A stretch of DNA of 43,327 nt from the NCBI GenBank assembly GCA_028282095.1, contig JANQIP010000271.1, positions 1-43,327 on the forward strand, given 5' to 3'. The notes under the pieces were generated by a model. It was not told the origin of the DNA and did not search any database. It was given only the letters and a program-made list of their open reading frames with translations. Shown one piece after another: positions 7,548 to 16,504 of this stretch; positions within the stretch are counted from its first letter, which is position 1; each line of letters begins with the position of its first letter. Origin of the DNA: Xanthobacteraceae bacterium. GTDB lineage: Bacteria; Pseudomonadota; Alphaproteobacteria; Rhizobiales; Xanthobacteraceae. Both the position numbers and the translations under genes were made by a program.

Positions 7548-8045
7548 ATGTGCGATTCTCCGCCGTCGATCGAGACCGATCCGTCCGCCGCCGATCTTGC
7601 GCGCCGGCCCGCGCGGCGAAAGGGCCTGCTGAGTAATCGGCGCTCCGTGCGTATCGAATGGGGCGACTGCGACCCCGCCGGGATCGTGTTCTTCCCGCGC
7701 TATTTCGCCTTTTTCGACACCAGCACCACGGCCCTGTTCGAACGCGCGCTGGGCATGACCAAATTCGAGTTCCTCAAGGCCTATGACATCATCGGCTATC
7801 CCATGGTCGACACAAGGGCACGCTTCCTGGAGGCGAGCCGCTTCGGCGACGAGGTGGTGATCGAGACCATCGTCGCCGAGATCAAGCGGTCGAGCTTCAA
7901 CATCGTCCACCGCCTGTTGCGCAACGAGGAACTGGCGGTCGAGGGGTTCGAGACGCGGGTATGGGCCGGGCGCGATCCCGGCGATCCGGGCAAGCTCAAG
8001 TCGAGGCCGATCCCGCCCGACGTGATCGCACGGCTGCGTGGCTGA
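7548..8045 (+). CDS. Acyl-CoA thioesterase, 4-hydroxybenzoyl-CoA thioesterase type
   Basis: A 165-residue hotdog-fold thioesterase. The motif WGDCDPAGIVFFPRY (residues 38-52) is the hallmark of the 4-hydroxybenzoyl-CoA thioesterase family, with Asp42 at the position of the catalytic aspartate. Central hotdog strands follow (RFGDEVVIET...SSFNIVHRLLRN). The first 30 residues are a charged extension not usual for the roughly 140-residue family members, so translation might start later, but no better start is seen; AGGAA is loosely placed before the ATG at 7548. It precedes a MarR regulator and an indolepyruvate ferredoxin oxidoreductase, which suggests a role in aromatic acyl-CoA turnover (inference). 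The exact substrate is unknown. Confidence 0.82.
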   Translation: MCDSPPSIETDPSAADLARRPARRKGLLSNRRSVRIEWGDCDPAGIVFFPRYFAFFDTSTTALFERALGMTKFEFLKAYDIIGYPMVDTRARFLEASRFGDEVVIETIVAEIKRSSFNIVHRLLRNEELAVEGFETRVWAGRDPGDPGKLKSRPIPPDVIARLRG

Positions 8046-8046
8046 C

Positions 8047-8260
8047 GCATGATCCCGAAAAGTTGCAGACTTTTCGGATAAGATCATGCGATCAGACAAA
8101 AAGGATCATGATCCCGAAAAGCTGCAGACTTTTCGGGCTAGGTCATGCGACCAACAAAGCGCAGCATGCTCCGAAAAGTCACCGGACTTTTCGGAGCAGA
8201 TCATGCGACCAACAGGGCGAATGGGAGTGTGATTGATTGAACCGCAAGCAATCACGCTCC
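8047..8260 (+). repeat. Repeat family B, three copies in series (copies 3-5)
   Basis: Three successive REP-type palindromes at 8047-8090, 8106-8149 and 8164-8207, then one tail hairpin at 8224-8260 (GGAGTGTGATTG / CAATCACGCTCC). The third copy has a different loop (AAAAGTCACCGGACTTTT). The block lies between the convergent thioesterase and marR genes, where it could act as a bidirectional transcript end. Confidence 0.85.
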
Positions 8261-8264
8261 AGCT

Positions 8265-8909
8265 CTAGCCGCGTTTAGACGACCGGCCGTTCGCTTTGTC
8301 GTTCGACAATGCCGTCTCGATCCGCTGCAGGAGACTGACGAAGCGCGTGCGGTCGCGCGGCCCGATGATCCGGTCGAGATTGCGATCGTGGCGAAGGGCG
8401 CAGGCGGTAAGCTGCTTGAGGGCCCGGTTGCCCGCCGCCGTCAGCGTGAGCTGATAGGTGCGACGGTCGTCAGGGGTCCGTTCGCGCTTGACGAGCCCGC
8501 GCTTGACGAGATCATTGAGCACGGGCGTCAGCGTCGACTTGTCCCGGCCATTGGCTTGGCTCAGCGCGGTCTGGCTGATTCCCGGATTACGACCGATCAG
8601 CATCAGAGTCGCGAACCGGCCGGGCCGAATCCGCATATCATGGGTCAAGCGGGCAAAGGCCTGGAACGACGCGGCCTGCGCCATACGTAGGCGGAATCCC
8701 ACCCAATTCTCGAGCGGACCGTAATCGATGGCGTCCGCGGCACGCGCTGGCCGCTTGGCCGGATTCGGCTTGCGAGGCAACCTTGTTCTCCATTTGCTGC
8801 TGCGGGCATGCCGTGTCCTGCTGACGGCGCCCGGCGGCGTCGATCTGACGCTGCTTTGTGTTACCGATATAGTTTGAGTGCCAACTTTCTGTTTTGCCGG
8901 TTTTTTCAT
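8265..8909 (-). CDS. MarR-family transcriptional regulator
   Basis: A 214-residue DNA-binding protein. The winged helix-turn-helix covers roughly residues 90-160: RPGRFATLMLIGRNPGISQ, then the recognition-helix region (TALSQANGRDKSTLTPVL) and the wing (KRGLVKRERTPDDRRTYQL), which contains the conserved DxR of MarR proteins. The first 60 residues are a basic Lys/Arg/Pro/Ser-rich extension unusual for the roughly 150-residue family. It probably contacts DNA or is disordered; there is no internal ATG before the conserved domain. It is divergent from the indolepyruvate oxidoreductase genes across a spacer of about 600 bases and convergent with the thioesterase. Control of one or both by an aromatic ligand is plausible but not shown. 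Confidence 0.85.
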   Translation of the reverse strand: MKKPAKQKVGTQTISVTQSSVRSTPPGAVSRTRHARSSKWRTRLPRKPNPAKRPARAADAIDYGPLENWVGFRLRMAQAASFQAFARLTHDMRIRPGRFATLMLIGRNPGISQTALSQANGRDKSTLTPVLNDLVKRGLVKRERTPDDRRTYQLTLTAAGNRALKQLTACALRHDRNLDRIIGPRDRTRFVSLLQRIETALSNDKANGRSSKRG

Positions 8910-9524
8910 TTGAGACTAATTCGCAAGAATCTCCAACTGTTTCCAGATCTACGATACCTCAGACAAGCGCCGATGCAACTATAGCCTTTGTAAATCCCGG
9001 GGATCGAACCCGCCTCTTCGCCTGCATATGCCTGCATGCGTCCCCTCGCTGGGCTCGCTTGGCGCGCGGCGTCAGTTATTGAGCCCACCTTATCGTCTTG
9101 CTGCCGCGCGAAAAAGCACCGGATCAACCGGTATTCCGGGCTGACGGCCCGGAAGCGGACAACTGCAGTCGGGCGCTATAGCATGATCCCCAAAAGTTGG
9201 CAGATTTTTCGGACAGGGATCTTGCGACCGTATTTCGGACAGGATTCTACGACCACACAAAGGAGAGCATGGTCCCGGAAATCCGGCGGGGACGACCCAA
9301 GCCAGCTGTCGCGCCTTGGCAACGCAGCTTGCCCCTGTCCCGGAACGGGAGACGATCCTACGCCACCCCCGCGTGGGAGGAGCGCGCTGCGCTCGTCTGG
9401 TGTTCAAATCGCCTGCCTGCCCTGCGCGATCATCAAACGCAGCCTCCGGTCATTGCCTTGTGGCCGTCATCGCGTATCCTCGGCGCGTGCATGCCGTTGG
9501 AACGCCAACCGTTGGGGCGGTTAT
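8910..9524. other. Long divergent spacer marR / iorA
   Basis: About 615 bases between divergent genes. It contains a degenerate family B repeat near 9181-9278 and a short tRNA-T-arm-like stretch near 8995-9015. The frame of iorA stays open upstream to 9036 but reads through the repeat and has no family-like residues. Promoters and a MarR operator presumably lie here; I could not place them. Confidence 0.4.
9181..9278 (+). repeat. Repeat family B, degenerate copy 6
   Basis: GCATGATCCCCAAAAGTTGGCAG-type palindrome with several substitutions, followed by a second truncated TTTCGGACAGGATTC segment and the ACAAAGGAGAG linker. Confidence 0.65.
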
Positions 9525-11663
9525 ATGGAGCGATCGTTCAAGCAGGAAGTCGAGGCGCTGCGGCTCGGGGCCGGCGACATCTTCCAGGGCGAGGGCATTC
9601 TCGCCGTGACCAAGGCGCTGCTCCAGTCGGGCGTCAGCTATGTCGGCGGCTATCAGGGGGCGCCGGTCTCACATCTGATGGACGTGATGGTCCAGGCGCG
9701 GGACCTTCTCGCCGAGCTCGGCGTGCATGTCGAGGCCTGCACCAACGAAGCCGCGGCGGCGGCCATGCTCGGCGCCTCGCTCAACTATCCGCTGCGCGGC
9801 GCGGTGACCTGGAAATCGGTCGTCGGGACGAATGTTGCATCCGACGCGCTGTCGAACCTTGCCTCGCCCGGCGTGGTCGGCGGCGCGCTGATCGTTATCG
9901 GCGAGGACTATGGCGAGGGCGCCAGCATCATTCAGGAGCGCTCGCACGCCTTCGCGATGAAATCGTCGATATGGCTGCTCGACCCTAGACCGCATCTGCC
10001 GACCATCGTGCGGATGGTGGAGATGGGATTCGAGTTGTCGGAGGCAAGCCACAGCCTCGTGATGCTGGAGCTGCGCATCCGCGCCTGCCATATGACCGGC
10101 CGGTTCGCGGCGAAGACCAACCGGCGCGGCTATTACTCCACGGTCGAGCGTATCACCGAGCCGGCGCGTTTCGATTACGCCAAGATCTCCCATCCGCCGG
10201 GAACCTTCATGCAGGAACGGCTCAAGGTGGAAGAGAGGCTTCCGGCGGCGCAGGCCTTCATCGTCGCCAACAAGCTCAACGAGATCATGCCCGGCGAGAT
10301 CGACGATATCGGGATCATCGTCCTGGGAGGACTGGCTCACGGCGTGCTGCGCGCACTCGCCCGGTTGCGGCTTGCCGACCTGTTTGGGCATACACGCGTG
10401 CCCATCTACGTGCTCAATGTCGCTTATCCGCTCGCAGTCGAAGAGTTGCGGAGTTTTTGCGCCGGCAAGCGTGCGGTGCTCGTGGTCGAGGAAGGTTATC
10501 CCGACTATATCGAGCAGGCGGTGACGGTCGAACTGCGGCGCGCCGACCTCAACACCCGCGTCTTCGGCAAGGGACCGCTGCCGAAGGCGGGGGAATACAC
10601 ATCCGACGTGATGTTGCGGGGCATCGCTGCGTTTCTGAGCGAGACGCGACCGCCGGGCGTCGCCGTCGAACCGATCGAGGCACGCGCGCGCGGCATCGCC
10701 GCGCACAAGGCGGAGGTGGCCGCGATCTCCGACCTGCCCACGCGGCCGCCCACATTCTGCACCGGATGCCCGGAACGGCCGGTCTTCGCCGCCCTCAAGC
10801 TTGTCGAGCGCGAGATCGGGCGCACCCATGTCAGCGCCGATATCGGCTGTCATTCCTTTGCGACCATGCTGCCGTTCAATATCGGCAACTCGATCCTCGG
10901 CTACGGCATGAGCCTCGCAAGCGCCGCGGCGGTCGCGCCGAATTTCGACAAGCGCACGATCGCCATCATGGGGGACGGCGGCTTCTGGCATAACGGTCTC
11001 GTCAGCGGCGTCGCCGGCAACCTGTTCAACAAGGGTGATGGCGTGCTCATCATCATGCAGAACGGCTACACCTCGGCGACCGGCCAGCAATACATGCCGT
11101 CGAGTCCGGCGGGCCGCGACGGGGCGCCCCCCGGCATGGATATCGCAACGACGCTGCGCACCGTCGGCGTCACCTGGTTGCGCACGCTGCGCAGCTACGG
11201 CGTCGCCCCGATGGCCGCCACCCTGAAAGAGGCGATGACCTCGGACGAGCGCGGCCTGAAAGTGATCATTGCCGATGGCGAATGCCAGCTCGTGCGCCAG
11301 CGCCGCGTGCGGGCGGATGATGCCCATCGGCTCGAACGCGGCGCGCGCGTCATGCGCACGCGCTTCGGCGTCGACGACGAGATCTGCACCGGCGATCATT
11401 CCTGCATCCGGCTGTCCGGCTGCCCCTCGCTCACGGTGAAGCCGAACCCCGATCCGTTGCGCACCGATCCGGTGGCGACCGTGGTCGAGAGCTGCGTCGG
11501 CTGCGGGCTGTGCGGCGAGGTCGCCCATGCCGCAGTCCTGTGTCCCTCTTTCTACCGGGCCGAGCTGGTGAAGAACGCTTCGGCCTGGGATCGGTTGCGC
11601 CACGGCCTGACGCGCAGTTTCATTCGCGTGCTTGGCGGACGCGACCGGGCGAGCGCTGCATGA
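9525..11663 (+). CDS. iorA: Indolepyruvate ferredoxin oxidoreductase, alpha subunit
   Basis: A 712-residue thiamine diphosphate enzyme subunit that oxidatively decarboxylates aryl-2-oxoacids such as indolepyruvate or phenylpyruvate to the aryl-acetyl-CoA, passing electrons to ferredoxin. The N-terminal pyrimidine-binding domain begins near residue 10 (GEGILAVTKALL...GYQGAPVSHL). The TPP-binding motif GDGGFWHNGL is near residue 483. The C-terminus has two Fe-S motifs: C-x2-C-x2-C-x9-CP (SCVGCGLCGEV...LCPSF, about 655) and an upstream CTGDHSC...GCP (about 620), in which Asp replaces the usual second cysteine. The ATG at 9525 is chosen because the family opening follows at once and GGGGCGG precedes it. 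Its stop overlaps the iorB start (ATGA), so the two are translationally coupled. Confidence 0.92.
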   Translation: MERSFKQEVEALRLGAGDIFQGEGILAVTKALLQSGVSYVGGYQGAPVSHLMDVMVQARDLLAELGVHVEACTNEAAAAAMLGASLNYPLRGAVTWKSVVGTNVASDALSNLASPGVVGGALIVIGEDYGEGASIIQERSHAFAMKSSIWLLDPRPHLPTIVRMVEMGFELSEASHSLVMLELRIRACHMTGRFAAKTNRRGYYSTVERITEPARFDYAKISHPPGTFMQERLKVEERLPAAQAFIVANKLNEIMPGEIDDIGIIVLGGLAHGVLRALARLRLADLFGHTRVPIYVLNVAYPLAVEELRSFCAGKRAVLVVEEGYPDYIEQAVTVELRRADLNTRVFGKGPLPKAGEYTSDVMLRGIAAFLSETRPPGVAVEPIEARARGIAAHKAEVAAISDLPTRPPTFCTGCPERPVFAALKLVEREIGRTHVSADIGCHSFATMLPFNIGNSILGYGMSLASAAAVAPNFDKRTIAIMGDGGFWHNGLVSGVAGNLFNKGDGVLIIMQNGYTSATGQQYMPSSPAGRDGAPPGMDIATTLRTVGVTWLRTLRSYGVAPMAATLKEAMTSDERGLKVIIADGECQLVRQRRVRADDAHRLERGARVMRTRFGVDDEICTGDHSCIRLSGCPSLTVKPNPDPLRTDPVATVVESCVGCGLCGEVAHAAVLCPSFYRAELVKNASAWDRLRHGLTRSFIRVLGGRDRASAA

Positions 11664-13204
11664 AACTCCCGACACGGCCGATCACGATTCTGATCGCGGC
11701 GCTTGGCGGCGAAGGTGGCGGCGTGCTGACCGATTGGATCGTCTCCGCCGCCTCGAGCGCCGGCTTACCGGTGCAAAGCACCTCGATTCCCGGCGTGGCG
11801 CAGCGAACCGGAGCGACCACCTATTATATCGAGGTGCTTCCGGCGGCCTGGGCCGAGCTCGACGGGGCGGAGCCGGTGCTCGCGCTCTCGCCCGGCGCCG
11901 GCGATGTCGATATCGTCCTTGCAAGCGAGCTGCTGGAGGCCGGCCGCGCGCTCGCCAATGGATTCGTGACGGATGACCGCACGCTGGTGGTCGCTTCAAG
12001 CCACCGCGACTATGCGATTGCCGAAAAGATGGCGATGGGCGACGGGCGTTATGACTCATCACGCCTGCTCGAAGCGATCGCGCAGCACGCGAACGCTTCG
12101 CTGATCTTCGACATGAAGGCGATCGCGCGGGAAACCGGTGCGATGATCAATGCCGTGATGCTGGGCGCGTTGTTCGCCTCGAACCGCTTGCCGATTGCAT
12201 ATGAAGCGTTCACCACTGCGATCCGTGCCGCGGGAAAGGCGGCGGAGGCCAATATCCGCGGCTTCGAAGCAGGCCTTGAGACAGCGGAGCGATTGTCCGC
12301 CGCGCCCGTCATCGATGAGCCGGCGAAGCGCGCACAGCCGGCAACGCGCCGGCTGCTTGCGCTCGAAACGCAAGCTGCGGAACTGTTTCCACCGCAGGCC
12401 GCCGCGACGGTGATCGACGGCATGCGCCGGCTGTTTCGCTATCAGAGCCGCGCCTATGCCAAACTCTATGTCGAGCGGCTCAAGCCGATCGCGGAGGCCG
12501 ACCGAGCCGCCAGGGCGGACGGCCTGCTCTTGCGCGAGACCGCGCGTCATCTGGCCGTGCGCATGAGCTATGAGGACGTGATCCGGGTCGCCGCCGCCAA
12601 GATTGCGCCGTCGCGCATTCGGCGGATCGAACGCGACATGGGCGCAAAGCGCGGCGAACCGGTGCGCATTGTCGAATATCTCAGCCCCGGTCTTGAAGAG
12701 ACCAGCCAGGTCATGCCGGTATGGCTGGCGCGCCGTCTGCTCGCTGCCGCCGAAAAACGGGCGTGGTTGCGCAAGCTGCACTTCGCCATGGAGCTGAACA
12801 CCACCTCGTTTTTCGGATATTTCCGGTTATGGACGCTCGCGAAATTGCGACCGATGCGGCCCATCACCTACCGCTACAAGGAAGAGCAACGCGCGATCGA
12901 AGAGTGGCTCGCGCTGATCGCGCAGGCGGCGACGCATTCGGCCGCGCTCGCGTTCGAGATCGCGGAATGCGCGAGGCTGCTCAAGGGTTATGGCGATACG
13001 CTCAGTCGCGGCCGGAGCAATTATGCGCTGATCGAGACGCGCGTTGTGCGTCCGGCTCTCGCCAAGGAAATTCCTCCTTCGGCCGCGTGCGACGCGATCG
13101 CGAGTGCCCGCACGGCGGCGCTGGTCGACCCGGACGGCAATGGCCTTGCGGACTGCCTCGCCGCGATCGAACGGCAGAACGCCCTGAGTTTCGCAGCCGA
13201 ATGA
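11660..13204 (+). CDS. iorB: Indolepyruvate oxidoreductase subunit beta family protein (gamma domain plus C-terminal extension)
   Basis: A 514-residue partner of the preceding alpha subunit. Residues 1 to about 190 form the 2-oxoacid ferredoxin oxidoreductase gamma-type domain (ALGGEGGGVLTDWIV at 14-28, then PGVAQRTGATTYYIE). The remainder, about 320 residues, is a helical extension of the type called DUF6537 in proteobacterial versions, with unknown function. The classical archaeal IorB has about 200 residues, so the length marks the proteobacterial subfamily. The ATG overlaps the iorA stop by four bases. No ferredoxin gene is adjacent, so the electron acceptor is unclear. The role is probably in aromatic amino acid or aryl-2-oxoacid catabolism, supported by the nearby aryl-CoA thioesterase. 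Confidence 0.88.
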   Translation: MKLPTRPITILIAALGGEGGGVLTDWIVSAASSAGLPVQSTSIPGVAQRTGATTYYIEVLPAAWAELDGAEPVLALSPGAGDVDIVLASELLEAGRALANGFVTDDRTLVVASSHRDYAIAEKMAMGDGRYDSSRLLEAIAQHANASLIFDMKAIARETGAMINAVMLGALFASNRLPIAYEAFTTAIRAAGKAAEANIRGFEAGLETAERLSAAPVIDEPAKRAQPATRRLLALETQAAELFPPQAAATVIDGMRRLFRYQSRAYAKLYVERLKPIAEADRAARADGLLLRETARHLAVRMSYEDVIRVAAAKIAPSRIRRIERDMGAKRGEPVRIVEYLSPGLEETSQVMPVWLARRLLAAAEKRAWLRKLHFAMELNTTSFFGYFRLWTLAKLRPMRPITYRYKEEQRAIEEWLALIAQAATHSAALAFEIAECARLLKGYGDTLSRGRSNYALIETRVVRPALAKEIPPSAACDAIASARTAALVDPDGNGLADCLAAIERQNALSFAAE

Positions 13205-13319
13205 TGCCTCCGTGGCGAGGCCACGGCTCGATTCGCGCATCCTCGTGTGACCACCGCCGAAGGTGGGGAACTGAAACGCTTTTCGTCGGATTAGTTCGGA
13301 CGAACTGTGCGGCTTAAGC

Positions 13320-13433
13320 GTCTCACTCCCTTCCCCGCGCCGAACGCGGGTGTTCCCGTGTTCGGCTCCGTTTCGAGTGGCCCAAGTCGGGAACACCCGA
13401 CTTGGGCTGGGGAAGGGTTGGGGCCACTTCATC
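13320..13433 (-). repeat. Repeat family D: paired GGG-TGTT-CCC hairpins
   Basis: Two hairpins share the loop TGTT between GGG and CCC on one strand. The first is 13340-13365 (CCGAACGCGGG / CCCGTGTTCGG). The second is 13381-13406, with arms built on CCCAAGTCGGG. Read on the minus strand, 13423-13381 matches 17692-17734 inside cbiB at 42 of 43 bases by hand comparison. This is intergenic, downstream of iorB. Confidence 0.8.
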
Positions 13434-13443
13434 GGCCTTCGAA

Positions 13444-13520
13444 TTCCGTTCATTCCCGCGAAAGCGGGAAACCAGTCATGTCATAACATCCTGGGTCCCC
13501 GCTTTCGCGGGGACGAACGG
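13444..13520 (+). repeat. Repeat family C, copy 1
   Basis: An imperfect inverted repeat with CCCGCGAAAGCGGGA near its left end and CCCCGCTTTCGCGGGG near its right, bounded by CCGTTCAT and GACGAACGG. Related copies lie at 39467-39546 and 39607-39688. This type of element is common between genes in rhizobial genomes. Confidence 0.75.
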
Positions 13521-13582
13521 ATCAACACACCTCCCAGATCGCACGCAGCCAAGCTGTGCCAGCTTGTCTGCGCCACGATCCG

Positions 13583-13605
13583 ACCTCCCCCTTTCAGGGG
13601 GAGGT
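13583..13605 (+). repeat. Short hairpin element E, copy 1
   Basis: ACCTCCCCC - TTTCA - GGGGGAGGT, a perfect 9-base stem. A second copy is at 29213-29234. It lies about 125 bases before mutS. Confidence 0.7.
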
Positions 13606-13729
13606 AACCGAACGAAGACCCGAGCCAATCACCCGGAACGCGTATGACCGCGGAAAAGGCGACGAGCAAAGGACAAAGAGGGCGGATTCCGATTCCACCC
13701 AACCGGGATTCGCTTTAGCCTGCGGCGCG

Positions 13730-16504
13730 ATGGACGCTGCGCGACCCGACACGCCCGACATCCCCGATACCACCGGACCGCAAGAGCGGCCGGATGCGAA
13801 CGCGCGCAAGCCCGGCACTGACGGCGGCCGCGCAACGCCGATGATGGAGCAATATATCGAGATCAAGACGGCCAATCCGGATTGTCTCCTGTTCTACCGG
13901 ATGGGCGATTTCTACGAGCTGTTCTTCGGGGACGCCGAAGTGGCGAGCCGCGCCCTCGGCATCGTGCTGACCAAGCGCGGCAAGCATCTCGGCCACGACA
14001 TTCCGATGTGCGGCGTTCCGATCGAACGCGCCGACGAGTATCTGCACCGCCTCATCGCGCTCGGCCACCGGGTCGCGGTCTGCGAGCAGCTTGAAGACCC
14101 GGCGCAGGCGAAAAAACGCGGCGCCAAGTCGGTGGTGCGGCGCGACGTCGTGCGCCTCGTCACGCCCGGCACGCTGACCGAGGATTCGCTGCTCGACGCC
14201 AAGCGCAACAACTACCTGCTCGCCGTCGCCCGCGCCAAAGCGTCCGTGCCGGACGAGGAGAGCCGGTTCGCGCTTGCCTGCCTCGACATTTCGACCGGCG
14301 AGTTCCGCCTCACCGAATGCGACCGCGCAAGCCTTGCCGCCGAAATCGCCCGCATCGAGCCGGGCGAGGTGATCGTGTCGGATGCGCTTTATGGCGACCC
14401 GGAGCTTGCGCCCTATCTGCGCACGCTCGCCGCCGTCACGCCGCTGCCGCGCGAGGTGTTCGACGGGGCGAGCGCCGAGCGGCGGCTTGCCGCCTATTTC
14501 GCGGTGGCGACGACCGAGGCGTTCGGCGCCTTCTCGCGTCTCGAACTGACGGCGGCGGCGGCCTGCGTCACCTATGTGGAGCGCACGCAGATCGGCCGGC
14601 GTCCGCCGCTCTCGCCGCCGATGCGGGAAGCGGCCGGCGCAACGCTCCTCATCGATGCGGCCACCCGCGCCAATCTCGAACTGATGCGCACGCTGTCGGG
14701 CGAGCGGCGCGGCTCGCTGCTTGCCGCCATCGACCGGACCGTGACCGCGGCCGGCTCGCGGCTGCTGGCGCAGCGCCTTGCCGCTCCGCTCACCGATCCG
14801 GTCGCGATCGGCGAACGGCTCGATGCGGTTGCCTGGCTTGCCGCGGACGCACCCTTGCGCAAGGCGGCGCGCGACGACCTTGCCGCTGCGCCCGACCTTG
14901 CCCGTGCGCTGTCGCGCCTCGTGCTTGGACGCGGCGGCCCACGTGATCTTGCCGCGATCCGCGACGGGCTCGGCGCCGGAGCGGCGCTCGCCAAGCGACT
15001 CGATGCGGGCGAAGCCGCGCCGGACGAGATCGCGCAGGCGATTCTCGCCTTGTGCCGTCCCGACGCCGCGCTGATTGCGCGCCTTGCCGCGGCGCTTGCC
15101 GACGAACTGCCCTTCGCCAAGCGCGACGGCGGCTTCGTGCGCGCGGGCTATGATTCTATGCTCGATGAGACGCGCGCGCTGCGCGACGAGGCGCGGCGGG
15201 TGATCGCGGCGCTGCAGGCGCGCTATGCCGAAGAGACCGGCATCCGCAGCCTGAAAATCCGGCATAACAATGTGCTCGGCTATTTCGTCGATGTGACCGC
15301 GCAGCACGGCGACAAGTTGATGGGCGCACCGTTCAACGCGACCTTCATCCATCGCCAGACGCTCGCGGGACAGGTGCGCTTTACCACCACCGAGCTCGGC
15401 GAGCTGGAGGCAAAGATCGCGAGCGCGGCCGACCGCGCGCTCGGCCTCGAACTCGAACTGTTCGATCGCCTGTGCGGCGAGGTCATCGAAGCGGCCGAGG
15501 CGATCAAGGCGGCAGCGCGGGCGCTCGCCGTCATCGATGTCGCCGCGGCGCTTGCCGACCTCGCGGCCGAACGCAATTTCATCCGGCCGCAAGTCGATGC
15601 GAGCCTTGCCTTTGCGATTAGCGGCGGGCGCCATCCGGTGGTCGAGCAGGCGCTCGCCGCGGATGGCGCGCCGTTCGTTGCCAATGATTGCGACCTGACG
15701 CCCCCCGCCGCCCACGAAGATGGCGGGCGCATCTATGTCGTCACCGGCCCGAACATGGCGGGCAAGTCGACTTATCTGCGGCAGAACGCGCTGATCGCCG
15801 TGCTGGCGCAGATGGGAAGCTTCGTGCCGGCGGCGCGCGCCCATATCGGCACCATCGACCGACTTTTTTCCCGAGTGGGCGCTGCCGACGATCTTGCGCG
15901 CGGGCGCTCGACCTTCATGGTGGAGATGGTGGAGACTGCGGCGATTCTCAATCAGGCGGGATCGCGGGCGCTCGTCATCCTCGACGAGATCGGGCGCGGC
16001 ACCGCGACCTTCGATGGATTGTCCATCGCCTGGGCGGCGATCGAGCACCTGCATGACCGGAACCGCTGCCGCGCGCTGTTCGCCACCCATTTCCATGAAC
16101 TGACCGCGCTCGCGCGCAAGCTCTCCCGCCTGTTCAACGCCACCATGCGGGTCAAGGAATGGCACGGCGATGTCGTGTTCCTGCACGAAGTGGTGGCGGG
16201 CGCAGCCGACCGTTCCTACGGCATCCAGGTGGCGAAGCTCGCCGGCCTGCCGGTCGCCGTAATCGAACGGGCAAAGCTCGTCCTCGCTGAACTGGAAGCG
16301 CAGGATCGCATGTCGCCGGCACAACGGCTGATCGACGACCTGCCGCTGTTCGCGGCCGCGCGTGTTCCGGAAGCTCCGCAAGCGACCGACCAGCGCGCTG
16401 ACGCCGTCTTGGCGGCGCTCGCCGCCCTCCATCCCGACGAGATGTCCCCTAAACAGGCGCTGGAAGCACTCTACGCACTCAAGCAGACGGCGAAGAAATC
16501 CTAG
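13730..16504 (+). CDS. mutS: DNA mismatch repair protein MutS
   Basis: A 924-residue mismatch recognition ATPase. After a roughly 37-residue Asp/Pro-rich leader comes the mismatch-binding domain, with the Phe-x-Glu motif (GDFYELF, Phe61 and Glu63). The connector, lever and clamp domains follow. The ATPase domain has Walker A GPNMAGKS near 673-680, then the Walker B / signature block [16 protein letters not shown] and the conserved TFMVEMVE. The C-terminus contains the helix-turn-helix region and a dimerisation tail. The start at 13730 (MDAARPD) gives a length usual for rhizobial MutS; an ATG pair near 13841 is a shorter alternative. The 3' end overlaps the convergent cobalamin gene by 26 bases. 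The gene is alone in its transcript direction. Identity is secure. Confidence 0.96.
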   Translation: MDAARPDTPDIPDTTGPQERPDANARKPGTDGGRATPMMEQYIEIKTANPDCLLFYRMGDFYELFFGDAEVASRALGIVLTKRGKHLGHDIPMCGVPIERADEYLHRLIALGHRVAVCEQLEDPAQAKKRGAKSVVRRDVVRLVTPGTLTEDSLLDAKRNNYLLAVARAKASVPDEESRFALACLDISTGEFRLTECDRASLAAEIARIEPGEVIVSDALYGDPELAPYLRTLAAVTPLPREVFDGASAERRLAAYFAVATTEAFGAFSRLELTAAAACVTYVERTQIGRRPPLSPPMREAAGATLLIDAATRANLELMRTLSGERRGSLLAAIDRTVTAAGSRLLAQRLAAPLTDPVAIGERLDAVAWLAADAPLRKAARDDLAAAPDLARALSRLVLGRGGPRDLAAIRDGLGAGAALAKRLDAGEAAPDEIAQAILALCRPDAALIARLAAALADELPFAKRDGGFVRAGYDSMLDETRALRDEARRVIAALQARYAEETGIRSLKIRHNNVLGYFVDVTAQHGDKLMGAPFNATFIHRQTLAGQVRFTTTELGELEAKIASAADRALGLELELFDRLCGEVIEAAEAIKAAARALAVIDVAAALADLAAERNFIRPQVDASLAFAISGGRHPVVEQALAADGAPFVANDCDLTPPAAHEDGGRIYVVTGPNMAGKSTYLRQNALIAVLAQMGSFVPAARAHIGTIDRLFSRVGAADDLARGRSTFMVEMVETAAILNQAGSRALVILDEIGRGTATFDGLSIAWAAIEHLHDRNRCRALFATHFHELTALARKLSRLFNATMRVKEWHGDVVFLHEVVAGAADRSYGIQVAKLAGLPVAVIERAKLVLAELEAQDRMSPAQRLIDDLPLFAAARVPEAPQATDQRADAVLAALAALHPDEMSPKQALEALYALKQTAKKS

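Noticed and set aside
8990..9015. A tRNA T-arm-like stretch (minus strand GGGTTCGATCCCCGGG)
   Set aside because: No D-arm, anticodon arm or matching acceptor strand can be found around it, and no integrase is nearby. It may be a chance match or an old tRNA fragment.
9036..9524. A 163-codon N-terminal extension of iorA
   Set aside because: It reads through a degenerate family B repeat and lacks family residues. The conserved N-terminus begins just after the ATG at 9525.
9669..11675. A very long open frame antisense to iorA (and similar ones antisense to mutS, 13715-16432, the epimerase, 6121-7302, and rpoH, 2846-4213)
   Set aside because: High-GC coding sequence commonly leaves an antisense frame open. 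The sense strands encode recognised, full-length families, and the antisense translations show no domain and have unnatural His/Arg/Gly/Asp composition.
13556..13729. A 58-codon N-terminal extension of mutS
   Set aside because: The extension covers hairpin element E and spacer sequence; MutS homologues begin close to the ATG at 13730.
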